Below, piece by piece: positions 45,864-57,973 of a stretch of DNA of 64,000 nt (positions are counted from its first letter, which is position 1; the number at the start of each line of letters is the position of its first letter). The position numbers and the translations under genes are program-made. The stretch spans positions 33,472,001-33,536,000 of the forward strand of contig NC_091667.1 in the NCBI RefSeq assembly GCF_042453785.1, written 5' to 3'. The stretch is from Malus domestica. Taxonomy: Eukaryota > Streptophyta > Magnoliopsida > Rosales > Rosaceae. Below the pieces are notes generated by a model. It was not told the origin of the DNA. It ran no database searches and worked only from the letters and a program-made list of their open reading frames with translations.

Positions 45864-46289
45864 TGGCCACGGATTGGAATCTCTATGTAGCTATAGACTT
45901 TGAACTGAAACTCAAAAGCTTCGATTTTCCCCCTTTGTTGTTTATGGGGTTTTTCAATTTCGAGTGGATGAATTGGTTGATTGGAATTCGATCATGGAGT
46001 TGGAGAGAATCGGAAAGTCGAAATTTTCTTGCCCTCTCTCTCTGGAGGGTGAGGGGTTGGGGGGATTTGAATTTCGGAAACCCTAAATTGATTTCGGGGG
46101 CAGAGTTTGATTTGTATCAGTCTGTTCAGTCTCTCTCTCTCTCTCTGTCGCTCTCGCGGTAAAGGGAGGGAGGCGATGTACAAAACTGGAATTGCGTCGA
46201 GACTACGAGGAAGTTGAATTACTGAAATGCCCTGGTTCTGATGGGAAGATACGCTCGCCGTTATAGGGCTCGTTTGGTGCCACATAATA
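45864..46289 (-). promoter_or_regulatory. 5' leader and promoter region of the zinc-finger/WD40 gene
   Basis: This region lies upstream of a minus-strand gene. It includes a CT tract on plus (46128-46147), typical of plant leaders. Transcription start and TATA box are not evident. The 122-codon plus-strand open frame here lacks any domain. Confidence 0.45.
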
Positions 46290-46474
46290 TTACGGTATTA
46301 TAATATTCATCTTTACTTGAAAATGAGATAATATTCATCTTTACTTGCAAATGAGAGGGTTTAAGTTTGAATCTCGTGGATGGTGAATTCGATACTAAAT
46401 TAGGCTGCTCATTGTGTGACTTTGCCGAACATCGTTAGTATAAAAATATCAATGTACTAAAAATAAATAAATAA
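46290..46474 (+). mobile_element. SINE, plus strand (different family)
   Basis: CTTTACTTGCAAATGAGAGG is followed by TTTAAGTTTGAATCTCGTGG (B-box-like), GATGGTGAATTCGATACTAAATTAGG, CTGCTCATTGTGTG and a tail ATGTACTAAAAATAAATAAATAA. The start contains a duplicated ATAATATTCATCTTTACTTG (46299 and 46330). Fits a tRNA-related SINE with an A-rich tail. Confidence 0.5.
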
Positions 46475-47793
46475 CTCGTTTGATAGTATGTTTAAAATTA
46501 CTGAAAAAGTTTTAGCAAAAATGTCTTAGGATTGGTTTAAAAAACATTTTCATCAAAAACACTTTTAATCATTTTAAAATAGCTTCTAAATAATCACTTT
46601 TCATTGAGGGTTTTCTTTGTCTTTTTACTTTTCCTAAAGCAATTTTTATGCAGGAGAATTAATTATTGAGTGTTCTAGCGTGATTATAATTTGGCCTTAC
46701 TATAAATCAATCACAATTAGATATTAAAATCGTTTTTAATAAGAGTTGAATTTGAGATTACTCACTCATAAATGAATAGAAGTATCACATATAATTGTGT
46801 TGGTTGCAACTTGCAACACATATATTTTTTAGTACAAAGACTAGTCAGAAGAAAAGAAGAATTAGTCGTCATTATTTTGCAGATTCCAAATCGTCGCACA
46901 TTTTCAAATGCAAAGATGTGTTTACTCGATACTTTGATACTTATGTAACATTTAAAGTGACTTCATAAACAAGTTTTAGAAGTTTGAAAACAAATTCAAA
47001 CGAAGAGACATGGTTTATATAAAGTGATACCTCAAATTGATGGGTTGTAGTCCAAACGTTATTTGGATTTTAATGTTTTTCAAACTACTTAAAAAGAAAG
47101 CTCCAAACAAACACATGGTGGTGTGACCACTAGAGTCGGAGCTATACGCACCTTCCGAGAGGCTCGCAACAGATCGCATGAAGAAAAAGTGACTGCAAAT
47201 CCGAAATGAAGTGGGATCGAGGAAGGCAGGAGCCAGGTGGGGAGGATAAGATTTGGAATGAAGAGAAACATGGAGGTGGACGGAAAACAAAAACGCAGGG
47301 GAAACTAGCAAACAAAAAAGAAAAGAAGAAAAAGAGAAGCATGGGACTGCCCACCGACCCTGGCCTCAGTTAGGTCGGGCGGTGAAAAATATGGAGACAA
47401 CAAGATCACACCAAGTGAGAAGAACTCTCACGAAGAGAAACGAGAGAAGAACTATCACAAATAAAAGATCATTTATGTAGTTTCTGAACACTTAACTTAT
47501 ATTAAGGTTTGCTAAGAGTGATCAACACAAAAGCATTCTATATCTTTCCACCATTTTTGTTAAAAACCAAGGCTCAACACTTGATCTTGGTAAAGTAAAT
47601 ACTTGAGAGTATTCCTGTTATCCTTTGTATGTCTGGGTTTGTCTCAAAAAGTGTTCAAAATTTGATGGACTATAAATTTTAGGTAAGACTTTATTGTATT
47701 TATAAGGCTAATGCACAACTTAATAAGTCAAAATAGCGAGTAATCGACGCGTCTTGAAATAATATTTCATACAAAATTTTCACATAATTATAA
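46475..47793. other. Intergenic, no gene seen
   Basis: Positions 46490-46600 carry worn foldback words (AAAACACTTTTAATCATTTTAAAATAG) related to 22896-23128. At 47080-47360 there are open frames of low complexity with no domain. The rest is AT-rich. Confidence 0.5.
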
Positions 47794-49958
47794 TGACACA
47801 CCCCGATCCTAGAATCAGGGCGTGCTGGCCGTCACGTGGGCGTGACGTAACCAAAAGTGCGATGCGGAAGCAGTAGATAAGAGAAATACGAAGGAAAAAA
47901 AAAACCAACTACTAGCAATAATATCCAACTAGCATGCTAGTGTAAGTTTAAGTGTGAAACATACATATTCAGAGTATAAGTACTAGGTGCAGTCAAATAG
48001 GATCATAACTAAATTACAACACCCAAAGGTGAGTCTTACATTTATGTAGTCTGTCAGAATGTCGTGGGAATCCTCGTGAGCCACCACACCGCTAACTAGA
48101 ACCTGAAGGGGCGCAAAACAAAATTGAGTGGGTCAGTAAAACAAAGCTTTTCGAAAACACTTCATTTAATAACATTTCTAACATCTCGTTGTAAAACATG
48201 TATACTTTCCCAGAAAATAACATAATATGCATATAATTCTTCAAATATCTCAAATCACCAATCTTTATCAAAACCCAGAAAGTATGCCATGCTATAAGCA
48301 TCAATAACAAAATAAGGATGCAACATTATAACAGGTGAAATAAGGAATCAACCGGAGACCCTGCAGTTGGTCATGTACGGTTAATTCTATAGCTCAATAT
48401 CCAATCCAACCGGAGTCACCATAGTGACCTGTACGACGCTACTCTGCACATAAATCGGAACTACCTGAAGTAGTCTGTACGGTAAGAAAGGTGTAATAAT
48501 ACGCTCTAGTGCTTCTCTCATCAACAGCTGTATAATAATCTAAAATCACCTACAAGTCGGAACCACCTCTCATGGTCTGTACGACATGTCGGAACCCTCT
48601 AATGGTCTATACGACATGCACCTACTTGGATCCAAGGTGAGCGTGTGGTGCGGGTGAATAATATAAGCACTAACACCAGGGGTGCAGGTTATGAGCTCTC
48701 AACGCAATTCACATCATCGATAAACCATATGAATAACATAAAACTCACATGATACTCACCTGTGCGTCCACAACACCAATTTACATATATGCATCAAATA
48801 CTAATTCATATATTTCATATAATATGCATGCATGGCATTTTAAAACATATTTTCATTTAAATTCAATTTCTAGGAAAATCAATAGTATATAGGTAAATAC
48901 AGAAAATACTACCCAATCACTGGTATGTCGAAGGGTCGTAACCCCCATAACGTCCTTGAATGCGCTCGTCCTCGGGATAGGTATCACCTATATGCGAAAC
49001 AACTATAAAAACGTTATTTAAAGCACATAACCGACAATGCGTCATAACTTCTCATATGATGCTCAATTTGGGTATATGAATATACCACAGTGACCTACTC
49101 GACGTCACGGACGTTGAGGTATTTTTAGAAAAAAATTTGGACTTGCCACGCGCCCTCACGTGCCGGGATAGGCACGGGTCCATGCGCGTCATCCCCTACC
49201 TCCAGTCGCCGAATTGGTTTCGCCGGCACCAGAAAACTGGAGATTTTTCAATCTCCTTGTTCTCCGTCATTTCTCAACCATTTTCTACGCATTTTATACC
49301 AAAATGAAGCCCTAAACATGTAGAATCACGATGCACTACTTTAAGGCTAAAAATCACACGAAATCTCACCGAAGAAAATAAAAAAAAACCGGCCAACTTC
49401 GAACCCTACGATCCCGACGTCCAAAATCTTCAAACTAAGTACTCCGAGCTTCCTTGGGACCTCACTAAGCTCCCTGTAAGCTTAGAATTCCCTAAAAATC
49501 AACAATTCACGTGTGCATGAACAATACTCAAATCGGACCTCGAGTTTTCAACGTGATATCGAGGGTTTCCAGTTCTAAAAATGGTACCATTCAACTCATG
49601 AGGTTGCAAGGATGAAGAAACTCACCTTTTTGGCGTTGATCCGTGAAGATTTGAGGGTTTGGTGCCTTGTCCGTACAATTCGAAGGGAGAGAGAGAGAGT
49701 GAACTGTGAGGGAGGAGAGAGAGGGCACGGGGTGAGGGTATGTCCCGTGTGTGTGTGTGTGGTCCAACCAAAACAACCATACTTTAATTCCCTAACCACA
49801 CAAATTGTAAACAACTCTTAATCCAACTTGATTTTTTTCCAAAAACTTAGGAAAGTATACAATAATCAACTTATGTGTCACACGTACCTTAGTCACCTTA
49901 AGGGTAATTCCGTCAAATCACATCCACGATAACTGAATTTTCGGGACGGGCTGTGACA
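47794..49958 (-). mobile_element. Solo LTR, 2165 bp, perfect 5-bp target duplication
   Basis: It begins TGACACACCCCGATCCTAG and ends GGGACGGGCTGTGACA. TATAA lies on both sides (47789-47793 and 49959-49963). TG...CA ends with a 5-bp duplication indicate a large LTR left by recombination; no gag or pol follows. The minus strand starts TGTCACAGCCCGTCCCGAAA, which I recognise as the start of a common plant gypsy-type LTR, so the likely orientation is minus. Inside are repeated GTCGGAACC...GTCTGTACGAC words (48480-48620). A DNA transposon with TGTCACA inverted ends is less likely. Confidence 0.7.
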
Positions 49959-51500
49959 TATAACCCATTGACCCTATATATCCAACATGTAATTTAAGAA
50001 GTTAACACTTATCCCAACACTCGAACTCTTGTATTTAAGTCATCATCGCTCCCAAAAGGTGTATATGTGATGCATGTCATAACTTGATGTACATATTTCC
50101 TTTTTCGTCATATTCCTGGAGTTGCTTGTACTTTATTTTCATTAGCTGATATCTTAGATCATGAACGTTTAATTGACTGCAGGTCTCAACTAGGAAAACG
50201 CAAGTTTAGGTTTTTGTTGTCGTTTGGGGTTTTTCAGAATTAAGGAAAAATACAGAAAAACCTTCTTCTGCTTGCGCAGCAGGCCGGGAGCTGAGAGGAT
50301 ATGGAAACTATGTACATCGTCGATCATCTGTCAATTCTATAAACCCTAACAAGTTGTCGTTTTTTCAGCTTCTACAAGATAACTGATAATATATATATAT
50401 ATATATATATATTTATATCTCTTCAACAGCATCTGTGCGTTCTCTACCAACTTTTTTTATTTTACTCTCGTCGATTATAACTGAAATCTCTCAGATTCTA
50501 AGAAGAACAAGAAAATAAGAAGAAGAAAGTGTCATAGTTGATGACGTCCATAAATGAATATCAGCATATTTAAGCAGGCATTGCATGAAAGTCCAAACTT
50601 GCATTCACGTTGTAGCCCTCTTGTTTTTGGTTCTAAGAAAATCTGTGTGTGTGTACAGCAGTTTAATTCTCCTCACCTTAATTAACAGTGTAGTAATGTT
50701 ATGGAATGACATCGATAACCTTCGAATCCATGCTAACGAGAATACTATCGAATGAGATCGATAACAACATTGTTAGATTGTTGATCAAAATGTGGTGTAT
50801 GAGAATATGTCGAAAAGAAAAAGAGAATGTTGAAATTCCTGGAGCGATTTTTTTAATTAGAGTTTAGTCATAGAAAGACTCATCATAATCGAACTCTAAA
50901 CTTAGGGACGGAGTTGACTTACTTCCAAGGCTGGCTAGCATAAAACGAGTTCAAATGTTTTGCATTCATTTTGTGTGTGATATTTCTGTATTCTCTATCA
51001 TTGATTAACACATGTTAATAAACTTAACATTCTTAACTTTATTATCATAAACTTAACACGTGTCAATCAATAATAAAAGTCATACACAAAATTAGTGTAG
51101 AAGCTTTAATCTCCCGTAACAGGCGAGTACGCGGTACTACAACCAACCCAGCGAGAAGAGAAAGAAAGACCCGTACTTAAAATAAAAATTAAATAAATAA
51201 AAGAAAAAGAAAAAAGAGTATTTCTCCATCGAGAGAGACAGAGAGTGTTGAAGTAAATAAACAGACAGGAGCCAAAACAAGGGCAAACAAGAAGAGTTTA
51301 AAGCAGCCTCGGACGAAGCCAAAGCCAAAATCCAATGATAGGCTCCAGGTAATTCAAAAGAATACAGTTTGTTAGATCAAATATCATAATATAAGTTGTT
51401 GAAAATTTAAAAAAAATTAATCACTTATATTATAAATTTAATATACCGAATCACAGTACACTGAAAAATCTTTATGGTAATTGACAACTCTCTAATATTA
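49959..51500. other. Intergenic, no gene seen
   Basis: An AT microsatellite is at 50389-50412. The rest is AT-rich without coding signal. Confidence 0.5.
50389..50412. repeat. AT microsatellite
   Basis: An uninterrupted (AT) run of about 12 units. Confidence 0.95.
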
Positions 51501-52230
51501 AGGGCTGGTTTGGTATTGCTGTACTTTGAAAAAAAGCTGCTGTGAGAATAAGCGGCTGTGAAATAAAGCCAGTAGAGTGTTTGGTAAACTTTTTTGTGAA
51601 AGTGCTTTTGGAAAAAAAAGCAGGATGATAGTGTGTCTTTTCATTAAAGGAGCACTGTAGCTCCGTGTGCTTTGAAAAAACTGGTTTTTTTTCAAAGCAG
51701 CAAATAGCAGCTTCAGCTTTTCCTTTGATTTTCAGCTTATTCTCACAGCAGCTTCCAAAATAAGCCATTTTTTTTCAGTTTACCAAACACAAAAATGACC
51801 TTCAGCTTTTTTTCACAGTGGCTTTTTTAAAATCACCTCAATCCCAAACGGGGCTAAGGGCTGGTTTGGTATTGCTGTGCTTTGAAAAAAAGCTGCTGTG
51901 AGAATAAGCGGCTGTGCTGTGAGAATAAGCGGCTGTGAAATAAAGCAGCAGAGCGTTTGGTAAACTTTTTTGTAAAAGTGCTTTTGGAAAAAAAAGCAGT
52001 CTGATAGTGGGTATTTTCATTAAAGGAGCACTGTAGCTCCATGTGCTTTGAAAAAAAGCCAGTTTTCCAAAGCTGCAAATAGCAGCTTCAGCTTTTTCCT
52101 TTGATTTCAGCTTATTCTCACAGCAGCTTCCAAAATAAGCCATTTTTTTTCAGTTTACCAAACACCTAAAACCCTCACAGCTTTTTTTCATAGGTGCTTT
52201 TTTTTTAAGCACCTCACTCCCAAACTAGGT
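51501..52230. repeat. Foldback MITE present as a tandem pair (about 356 and 374 bp)
   Basis: Unit 1 is 51501-51856 and unit 2 is 51857-52230. Each starts AGGGCTGGTTTGGTATTGCTG and ends CTC(A/C)ATCCCAAACGGGGCT or ACTCCCAAACTAGG. Each folds on itself: GCTGCTGTGAGAATAAGC is opposed by GCTTATTCTCACAGCAGC, and AAAAAGCTG by CAGCTTTTT. Unit 2 has an extra internal repeat (GCTGTGAGAATAAGCG twice). Head-to-tail adjacency of two whole foldback elements is unusual. Confidence 0.85.
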
Positions 52231-53250
52231 ATAAGTCAGCTCACAAATATTCAGATGCTAAATTAAAAAAGAAAAGAAAAAGAGAATTACAATATTGGCC
52301 AGTAGGCTAAATAGCCAAGTGCGTAAACGTCCAAAGAGAGAAGGAGAGAGAAAGAGGAGAGAGAAGCCACAGGACAGAAGAGCTCTGTCTTGCGGAGCTC
52401 CACCACTGTTCCAACGGCCTCCTTTGCTTTCTTTGTGCTTTATCTCTCTTCAAGCAGGTACCTTTCCCTTTCTCTCTCTCTGTGAATGTATATGTTTGAG
52501 TGTATGTGGATTTGGAGTTCTGGGTTTCGTTTATAAGTGCTTTTTCTGTAAGCACTTGGAAAATTTGGATCTGGGTTGCTTTAGTTTCAACTGGACTTTT
52601 GATGGGTTGTGTTTGAATTTTATTTTTTCAAGTAAAGTTGGGAACTTTTTAGGTTGATGGATTTTGGGTTTTTTTTTTTTTTGGCTTTTGTTTTCAGATG
52701 ATTAGAGCTTGTTATTGGATCGATTCATAAAAATGCTCAAACTTTTGATTTTCCATTGTTTCTATTTTTGGGCGGTTTTTGAAAAGCGGGAGATTTGTGT
52801 CTCAATTGAACTTGAGTTCTGTTTTCTGAAGTGTCGAAAAGTCCGAAAAGAAGCAACCTGTTAATAGAAAGCAAGGTTTTTTTGCTGTAAATAGAATTGC
52901 TCCAATGGATATCGTTTGTAATTGCTTTTTGGCTTTGAATTTAATGCTTGAGACTGAATTTGTACAGCTTGATGTCCCCCTGGACTGGATCCACGTGATC
53001 CGGTCACGTCGAAAAGGAATTCCCTGCTGAAATAGAAGCCTCATTGACAACTTTAATTACAATCCCGGGAAGCTTCTCTTCTGATTTCACAGAGTATGCT
53101 TTGGTGAATCAAGATATTGACTTCAAACTTCAGGTTTCTCATCTGTTGGAAAAGGGTTTTTGAAACAATGTGCCCGAAGGCCGGAAAGTTGAAATTTGTG
53201 AGCTGAAATTGTGATTATTGTTCGAGGTGGTTGAGGAGCGGGATATTGGT
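52231..53250 (+). promoter_or_regulatory. Promoter, 5' leader and probable leader intron of the kinase gene
   Basis: A purine-rich leader (52320-52380) is followed by CAAGCAG|GTACCTTT, a good donor at 52457/52458. The T-rich stretch that follows looks like intron. Possible acceptors are TTTGTACAG (52967) and AACTTCAG (53132). This suggests a spliced leader before the ATG at 53251, a common feature of plant kinase genes. RNA evidence is needed to fix it. Confidence 0.5.
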
Positions 53251-55435
53251 ATGGCTGTTGCCAGGAGCAACAGCAGCAGTGCAGCATCAACGTGGCCGTG
53301 CAATTGTTACAAAGTCGCAAGCTTGACTTCCTCCATTTTAGATGCAAACGAGACTTCAAATCTAAAAGATCGGTACATTCTAGGAGAGCAGTTAGGTTGG
53401 GGGCAGTTTGGTGTTATCAGGGTGTGCACTGATAAGTTGACCGGAGAGGTCTTGGCATGTAAATCAATTGCTAAAGATCGATTAGTGACCTCAGACGATG
53501 TGCGAGGCATTAAACTTGAGATTGAAATTATGACCAGGTTATCTGGGCACCCAAATGTTGTAGATCTCAAGGCGGTGTATGAAGAGGAAGAGTATGTCCA
53601 TTTGGTGATGGAGCTTTGCGCAGGAGGAGAGCTTTTCCACCAGTTAGAGAAGCACGGTCGATTCTCCAAGTCTGATGCCAGGGTTCTCTTTAGGCATCTG
53701 ATTCAGGTAGTTCTATATTGTCACGAAAATGGGGTTGTTCACAGAGATTTGAAACCAGAGAACATCCTATTGGCCACAAAAGCCTCCTCGTCTCCAATCA
53801 AGTTGGCAGATTTTGGTCTTGCAACCTACATCAAGCCTGGTAATTCCATATTTCCTTTACATTGGTTAACTTTATCCCGCTAAAACCTTGATTTCAGATT
53901 TTTGACAATATTTTTGGTTGAAGCAGGGCAGAGTTTGCATGGGTTAGTTGGTAGTCCGTTTTATATAGCTCCTGAGGTACTTGCAGGTAGCTATAACCAG
54001 GCTGCAGATGTGTGGAGTGCGGGCGTTATTCTCTACATTCTTCTTAGTGGAATGCCGCCATTTTGGGGGAAGACAAAATCACGGATATTTGATGCTGTTA
54101 GGACAGCTGACCTGAAATTCCCATCTGATCCCTGGGATCGCATTACTGGATCAGCTAAGGATTTGATTAGAGCAATGCTCTGTAAAGATCCTTCACAAAG
54201 GCTCACTGCTCAGCAGGTTTTAGGTAGGTCAAATGCACGCGCAAATACACACCACACACACAGAGTTTATTATAATGCTTTAACAGTCCGGACATCCCAT
54301 TTTGGATTCTGATTGGCATCTTTGGACTGTGGAAGGTGATAATTGAAATTTAGTTAAGTTCTAGAAGATGACTGTATTAGAAGAATCAAAAGAAAATTTC
54401 ATTTATTTGACCGTATCTTTACGTTAGATGATTGGTAGGCCGTTTAAGAAACTGGAGAAGGGCTCTCCTTTGGTTAGCGCATATATAGATATGGTCATCT
54501 ATTTGTCAGTATTCTTCAAAAAATGGAAAATTATAACGTTTTCAGTCAAATAGGCCATCGCTCCTTGCTATTTGTCTATATGCTGTAATTCTTCTAAGAA
54601 ATCAAAATATTTGCATCAATGACTCCTGTGATCTACACTCTCTGTGTTACTGGCAAATCAACGGAGTTTATAAGTTGGATTGACTTGTCTGTGTTCTTTG
54701 GGAATTTCCTTTGTAGATCATCCTTGGATGAGGGTTAATGAACCATATCCTAAACAGCCGAGTCAATGTGAAAATGGAGGCCGTGGAGAATGTGATGTAG
54801 CCGGCAGCTCATTCTGTACTATGTCCAGGAGTCAAGACATCAGCTTTGGCACTGCATCACATAATGCATGTGATGCCCAATCACCTACATTTACTTGTAG
54901 GTCATCTTTTTCTGCTCTCATGGTGGAACCATTTACTCCCCACTTAGCATCCGGCGGGTTTTCATTCTGCAGCGATGGTGATTCTAATAGTTTGGAATTC
55001 TCCTCCCCCATTCCCTCAATGCCAAGCTTTGCATTCTTCAGCCCTGGTTCTTTGGTTGAGGAAGGTAGTTGTGCGATAGAGTTTTCAGCCAGCATATCCA
55101 GAGTAGACGCAATTCATGGAGGTATTTTGAGTTCCTTTTTGCTGTTCCCTGCACCAGTATCATAGAATTATCGTCGTCTCAATCATTTTACTGGGAAGCT
55201 GCTCTTGTTGCCAGGTTCCCTTTCGTTCAGACTTGAAACGAGACAAATGGTTAACAAACCAGCCGAAGCTAAAAGGACAGGTGGAACAAGGACGTCAGCC
55301 ATTCACAACAAGAGAAACCGTACAATTGGACTTGGTGAGCACGAGCAACTAGATTTCATGGTGACCGAGTCAATCATTCGTTGGTCATCATGCACAAATC
55401 TTCCTACATCTCTGAGATCTTCTCTTGTCTGTTGA
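53251..55435 (+). CDS. PEPKR2: CDPK-related Ser/Thr protein kinase, PEPKR2-like (4 exons)
   Basis: Exons 53251-53839, 53927-54223, 54717-55121 and 55215-55435 give 503 residues. The kinase domain spans about residues 46-305: GWGQFGVI (ATP loop), ACKSIAK (catalytic lysine), HRDLKPEN (catalytic loop), ADFGLA (Mg-binding), GSPFYIAPEV (activation segment) and WSAGVILYILLSGMPPFWG. No EF hands follow, so it is not a calcium-dependent CDPK but the related PEPC-kinase-related group. The C-terminal extension ends with KRNRTIGLGE and SLVC. Starting at the first ATG (MAVARSNSSS) fits the family; the open frame extends upstream without an ATG. The last intron (93 bp) has the only phase-matching acceptor (CCAG|GTTCC). 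Retaining it inserts a TAG. The substrate is unknown. Confidence 0.88.
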
Positions 55436-56677
55436 CCGTGTGGACCTGAAGCAGTAAAAGATAAGGCGGATGGCCCCGATGCCCATGTGAAGTCCAAAGT
55501 CTTTCACTCGTGCATAGTATCAAGCGCATATGTTACAGTTTGACTGATTCCTACTGCTTAGTGCCACTCTTTTCTGTAATTTCGACTCCAAGTAGCTGGT
55601 GGTATGATCAGAGATATATAGGAAGAGCGACAGATGGAGGTGGAGGGTTCCGATGAAGTTTTCTGTAAGCTAATGTATTGTATCGTTCGTGTCTCTGTTT
55701 CCGTTCGTCTGATTTATGATGTTTAGTACCATTTTTCATGTTGGTAGTAGCTAGGAAGAGTGCTAAATGATGTATGCCTAATGAGCTTCTGCCCTTTTGT
55801 ATAAAGTAATTGTTCACAGCATTGCTTTCCAAGTCTTGTGATATGTCTTTCTGGCCTTTTTTGGTTATCCACCCTATCAGTTTCGTCAGCGATACAAGCG
55901 GTATCAGGAGGGCCGAACACGAGATCTCTAGTGCATGAGTAAATACTTTCCCGCGTGAGCTACAAGGCTGCCGTAGGTATATTCTTGTTTACTAATACAA
56001 TCGAAAGAGCAAAAAACTGTAAGTACATTTCAATTACGTGACAAGAGAGATAGAAAGACAGATCACCTGACAAGAGGGAGAACATTTGGTAAGAGTGGAA
56101 AACTGAGTCACTAAGCATGTAGGTAAAAGAAGCACCATCTCATTTTGTTAATGTTCTGCGCCAAGTGCCGGCCCTACTTTAGGAGACAGCATTCTGTTAT
56201 TCATTGGCTTGGCCTAAATAAAAGATAATTAATATTATCACCACAAAACTATTAAAATAAGTTCCAAACAGTCTTGCTTTTGACCTCTCATACAAACCAA
56301 TACTAATCAGCCATAACCTCACTTGTTCCCAATTTTTAAATTTTTTATGGGAGGGGGTTTGGACTCCAATTTTAGTGAAGAAATTTTTGTGTCTGACAGT
56401 TAGATTAGGTGGACTGTCCATTTTAATTACAAAGATGGGTCCCTCTATATTTGGGTGCTATTTTTTCTTGTATAAGAGAAAGACTTCCATGACACATGAT
56501 AATCCGATTACAATGTGCTTGTGCTACATAAGTTGTTAAGTTGTTCTCAACACGTAGGCACAAACTACTAACCTCAAAGCAAGGGTTCCATGCCTATGTA
56601 AGTTGGTCCAACAGTTCACCTAATCTGATTATCGGGCACCCAAAAAAAAAATTTGCGTTATTCTACCAATTGATCTA
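55436..56677. other. 3' UTR of the kinase gene, then intergenic
   Basis: Transcribed 3' sequence probably extends to about 55830. The rest shows no gene. Confidence 0.5.
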
Positions 56678-56792
56678 AGGGAGTTTTAATAAAACACTCA
56701 TAGTACTGTTCACTTTTAACGAAAAACCACATTTATACATTTTTCTAGTACTATTCACTATACCTTTAAAAATGGCTTTTTATTAAAAGGGA
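56678..56792. mobile_element. Worn Mutator-type MITE
   Basis: GGGAGTTTTAATAAAACACTC...GTACTGTTCACTTTTAACGAAAAACCAC resembles the family at 23291 and 40494. The ends are worn and no target duplication is clear. Confidence 0.5.
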
Positions 56793-56889
56793 AGTTTTTT
56801 TTAATTTTTCGTTAGTTTTCGTTTGATCTAACTCCTATTTGTAGTTCACCTAATCTTAACAAATCACAAAAAAAAAGTGCCCGCCAAAA

Positions 56890-57615
56890 ATGGGGTGCTG
56901 CAGGATAAACCGACTCTCTGGAAATTCCCAACTCAAAACCAGAATCCCAGAACAAAAACCTTCATCTCCTTGTCTTCCCCTTCCTACACTCAAACCAAAG
57001 ATTCGAAAATCGAAGCTTTGTACCGTAAACGTCAAGACTTTGAGTGCCTGCAAGCTTGGCATAGCCAGATATCCGGACTTAGAATACAATGCTGAAGGTG
57101 GTGTAGGAACTGAGTCTGCTGCAGAGGTGACGGAGAGCGACTCGTTCGGAGATGTCTTGGTGTCGTTTGACATCGGAAGGCTCTGTATCGCACCGTTAGC
57201 AACCGCAACAACAAAGTCCTTGCCGTTCCCATTGCCGCCGTTTCAGTGGGAGCATCAATCCGGAATCCGGCCAGGTGCTTTGATAAAAACCAATTTCAGC
57301 GCCACGTTAACTTACTAACTGGTTAGTATACATTTCATAACCACTCTGGTTGGTACTTTTTTATGCAGGTTGATCCGGTTGGGAGCATCTACAAGGCTCC
57401 TCCGCTGCTGGGGAAGACGGCATTGACATCCGAGGAATCAAAAGGAACAATGACAAGCGGAAGAGGGGAGAGGTTGGACAAACAAGGAAATGCAGACTGG
57501 TTGGTGTGGCAACCGTTGATCCTATTGATGACTTTCTGATCAATCCTTCCTTGGCCTTCCCACGGAATGCCTCGCCAACCTGAATGCTATTATTTCCATC
57601 TCTAAGTATTCATAG
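56890..57615 (+). pseudogene. Decayed gene for a predicted plastid-targeted protein, family not named
   Basis: From the ATG at 56890 the frame reads a Ser/Pro/Lys-rich N-terminus, then CTVNVKTLSACKLGIARYPD, EYNAEGG and VLVSFDIGRLCIAP...FPLPPFQ. It then runs out of frame: INPESGQV appears in another frame near 57250. After an intron-like gap with acceptor TTTTTATGCAG (57369), the sequence gives VGSIYKAPPL, LTSEESKG, SGRGERLDKQGN. Another shift gives CRLVGVATVDPIDDFL, and one more gives CLANLNAIISISK before TAG at 57613. At least three frameshifts and an internal deletion are evident. The N-terminus resembles a chloroplast transit peptide and the conserved blocks recall a plant plastid protein family of unknown function. 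A working truncated version cannot be excluded. Confidence 0.55.
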
Positions 57616-57973
57616 TTTCACGAGAGAGGATCATCGTCCCTGCATTGCAGTCTTTTGCGTAATCAAAGTCAATGTCGAACGAAAGCAAAAGTATGTAGAG
57701 TCAGAGATAGAGAATCAACATTGAAATCAGCCTTTCCTCCTTACTCAGAATATACACTGTTTCCTGTAATTCAAATGTAGATGCTTTCGACCGTTTAACA
57801 ATTGACGACAACAGAAATTATAGGTATCATCTACCATAAAAGTTATGAAATTTTTTCTGTGCTATCATTCTCGTTCTGTAACCACAGCCATCACTTATGC
57901 TATATGGTTATACAACTCACTTGTGTGCTCCGTTGTCGTTTACTTGTTTTCAACAATCGGAGATGTTTCGAAA
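57616..57973. other. Short intergenic gap and 3' UTR of the ABC transporter
   Basis: The pseudogene (plus) and the transporter (minus) converge here. No further gene is seen. Confidence 0.5.

Noticed and set aside
45992-46285. 97-codon minus-strand frame upstream of the zinc-finger/WD40 gene
   Set aside because: It consists mostly of a CT tract and leader sequence, with no domain.
52295-52657. 120-codon plus-strand frame before the kinase
   Set aside because: It crosses a clear splice donor and has leader-like composition; it is more likely 5' leader and intron.
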